A stretch of 5,885 bases of DNA from Thermofilaceae archaeon (lineage in GTDB: Archaea; Thermoproteota; Thermoprotei; Thermofilales; B69-G16), in assembly GCA_027017165.1 (NCBI GenBank), contig JALURF010000034.1:1-5885 (forward strand), given 5' to 3'. Below, piece after piece: positions 5,446 through 5,885 of this stretch. Both the position numbers and the translations under genes were made by a program. Position 1 is the first letter of the stretch. Each line of letters begins with the position of its first letter. Below the pieces are notes generated by a model. It was given only the letters and a program-made list of their open reading frames with translations. It ran no database searches and was not told the DNA's origin.

Positions 5446-5885
5446 TATTAACATATACTCGTATAAACCTAAATCCAAAGAAGAGCGACCTGAGCTTTAT
5501 GTTGATCATATTAAGGAGTGTTGGCGTATATGGACGAGTAAGTACAGACCAAGAATACTCCAAGTGTTGGCTAAGAGGCTTTCAGCATTAGGCTTAAGAG
5601 TAAACCCGGGTAAGCTGCAAGAACTCATGGATATGCTTATTGTCCACCATGACTTCGGCAAGCTTTGTGAAATATATCAAAGCTACTGTAGAGGAGAAGG
5701 TAAACTAAGGGGATTTAGACACGAGTATATTAGTGCATATTATATTATGGAGTGGAGTAAACGTCGAACTGAGATAGAATTATTACCTTATCTGCTAGCG
5801 GCCTCTACTATGCTTCACCATGAAGCTCAGATAGTTACAATGAATTACCCTTATATGAGAGAGTTAAGATCACCCACTATTGATA
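5438..5885 (+). CDS. cas3'': Cas3'', HD-domain nuclease, cut off by the window end
   Basis: The first 149 codons are visible, open to the right edge. The metal-binding pattern of Cas3 HD nucleases is present in order: H24 (YVDHIKECW), H71-D72 with K75 (VHHDFGK, 69-75), H95 (FRHEYISAYY) and H127-H128 (MLHHEA). In characterised Cas3'' proteins these residues hold two metal ions and cut single-stranded DNA, with the Cas3' helicase feeding the strand. The ATG at 5438 overlaps the cas3' stop by 8 nt, so the two halves are made together. The remaining C terminus lies beyond base 5885; type I-A Cas3'' proteins are usually about 230-250 residues, so roughly 60 percent is seen. In Sulfolobus-type operons the next gene is cas8a. 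Confidence 0.93.
   Translation, partial: MSSINIYSYKPKSKEERPELYVDHIKECWRIWTSKYRPRILQVLAKRLSALGLRVNPGKLQELMDMLIVHHDFGKLCEIYQSYCRGEGKLRGFRHEYISAYYIMEWSKRRTEIELLPYLLAASTMLHHEAQIVTMNYPYMRELRSPTID

Noticed and set aside
5363..5563. 66-codon minus-strand frame over the cas3'/cas3'' junction
   Set aside because: It is antisense to two well-supported genes with intact motifs and has no recognisable features.

Overview
This window is the start of a subtype I-A CRISPR-Cas interference operon from an archaeon, almost certainly a hyperthermophilic Thermoproteota (crenarchaeote). The evidence is the gene set csa5-cas7-cas5-cas3'-cas3'' with helicase and HD nuclease as separate proteins. Further signs are archaeal BRE/TATA boxes about 26-28 nt before start codons (leaderless genes), frequent AGA/AGG and ATA codons, and a VapBC pair of crenarchaeal type. 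The genus cannot be fixed from the sequence; a repeat-like element at 1080-1103 recalls Thermoproteales repeats, which is weak evidence.

Left part (1-1019), all on the minus strand. At the left edge is the first 46 codons of a gene whose N terminus looks like the CARF domain of Csx1/MJ1666-family proteins. Its frame closes at a double stop (TAA TAG), but the -1 frame continues with the expected hydrophobic strand, so it is probably frameshifted by one base (mutation or sequence error). Bases 148-418 hold its promoter and a 31-codon reading frame that may be a decayed gene. Next comes an overlapping vapB-vapC toxin-antitoxin pair (822-1019 and 419-832) with all four PIN acidic residues intact.

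Intergenic control region (1020-1199). It separates divergent vapBC and cas transcription. It holds a vapB TATA box bracketed by an 8-bp inverted repeat, a single 24-nt CRISPR-repeat-like element with an internal 6-bp hairpin, a palindromic TATTTAAATA, and a BRE/TATA for a leaderless csa5 mRNA.

Right part (1185-5885), plus strand. csa5 (Cas11 small subunit), cas7 (crRNA-binding backbone), cas5, cas3' (SF2 helicase with a Cys/His insert) and cas3'' (HD nuclease, cut by the window end) are packed with gaps of 2-12 nt or overlaps of 37 and 8 nt, so they are one operon. Csa5, Cas7 and Cas5 would join a Cas8a large subunit (not in the window, probably downstream) to form the I-A Cascade on crRNA. 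Cas3' and Cas3'' would then unwind and degrade the bound target DNA. No cas6, no adaptation genes and no full CRISPR array are present.

The point most worth following is the solitary repeat-like element between the two operons. Its crRNA-handle-like end points at the vapB promoter, which recalls CRISPR-guided self-regulation or CRISPR-controlled toxin modules. This is a hypothesis, not a demonstrated system.
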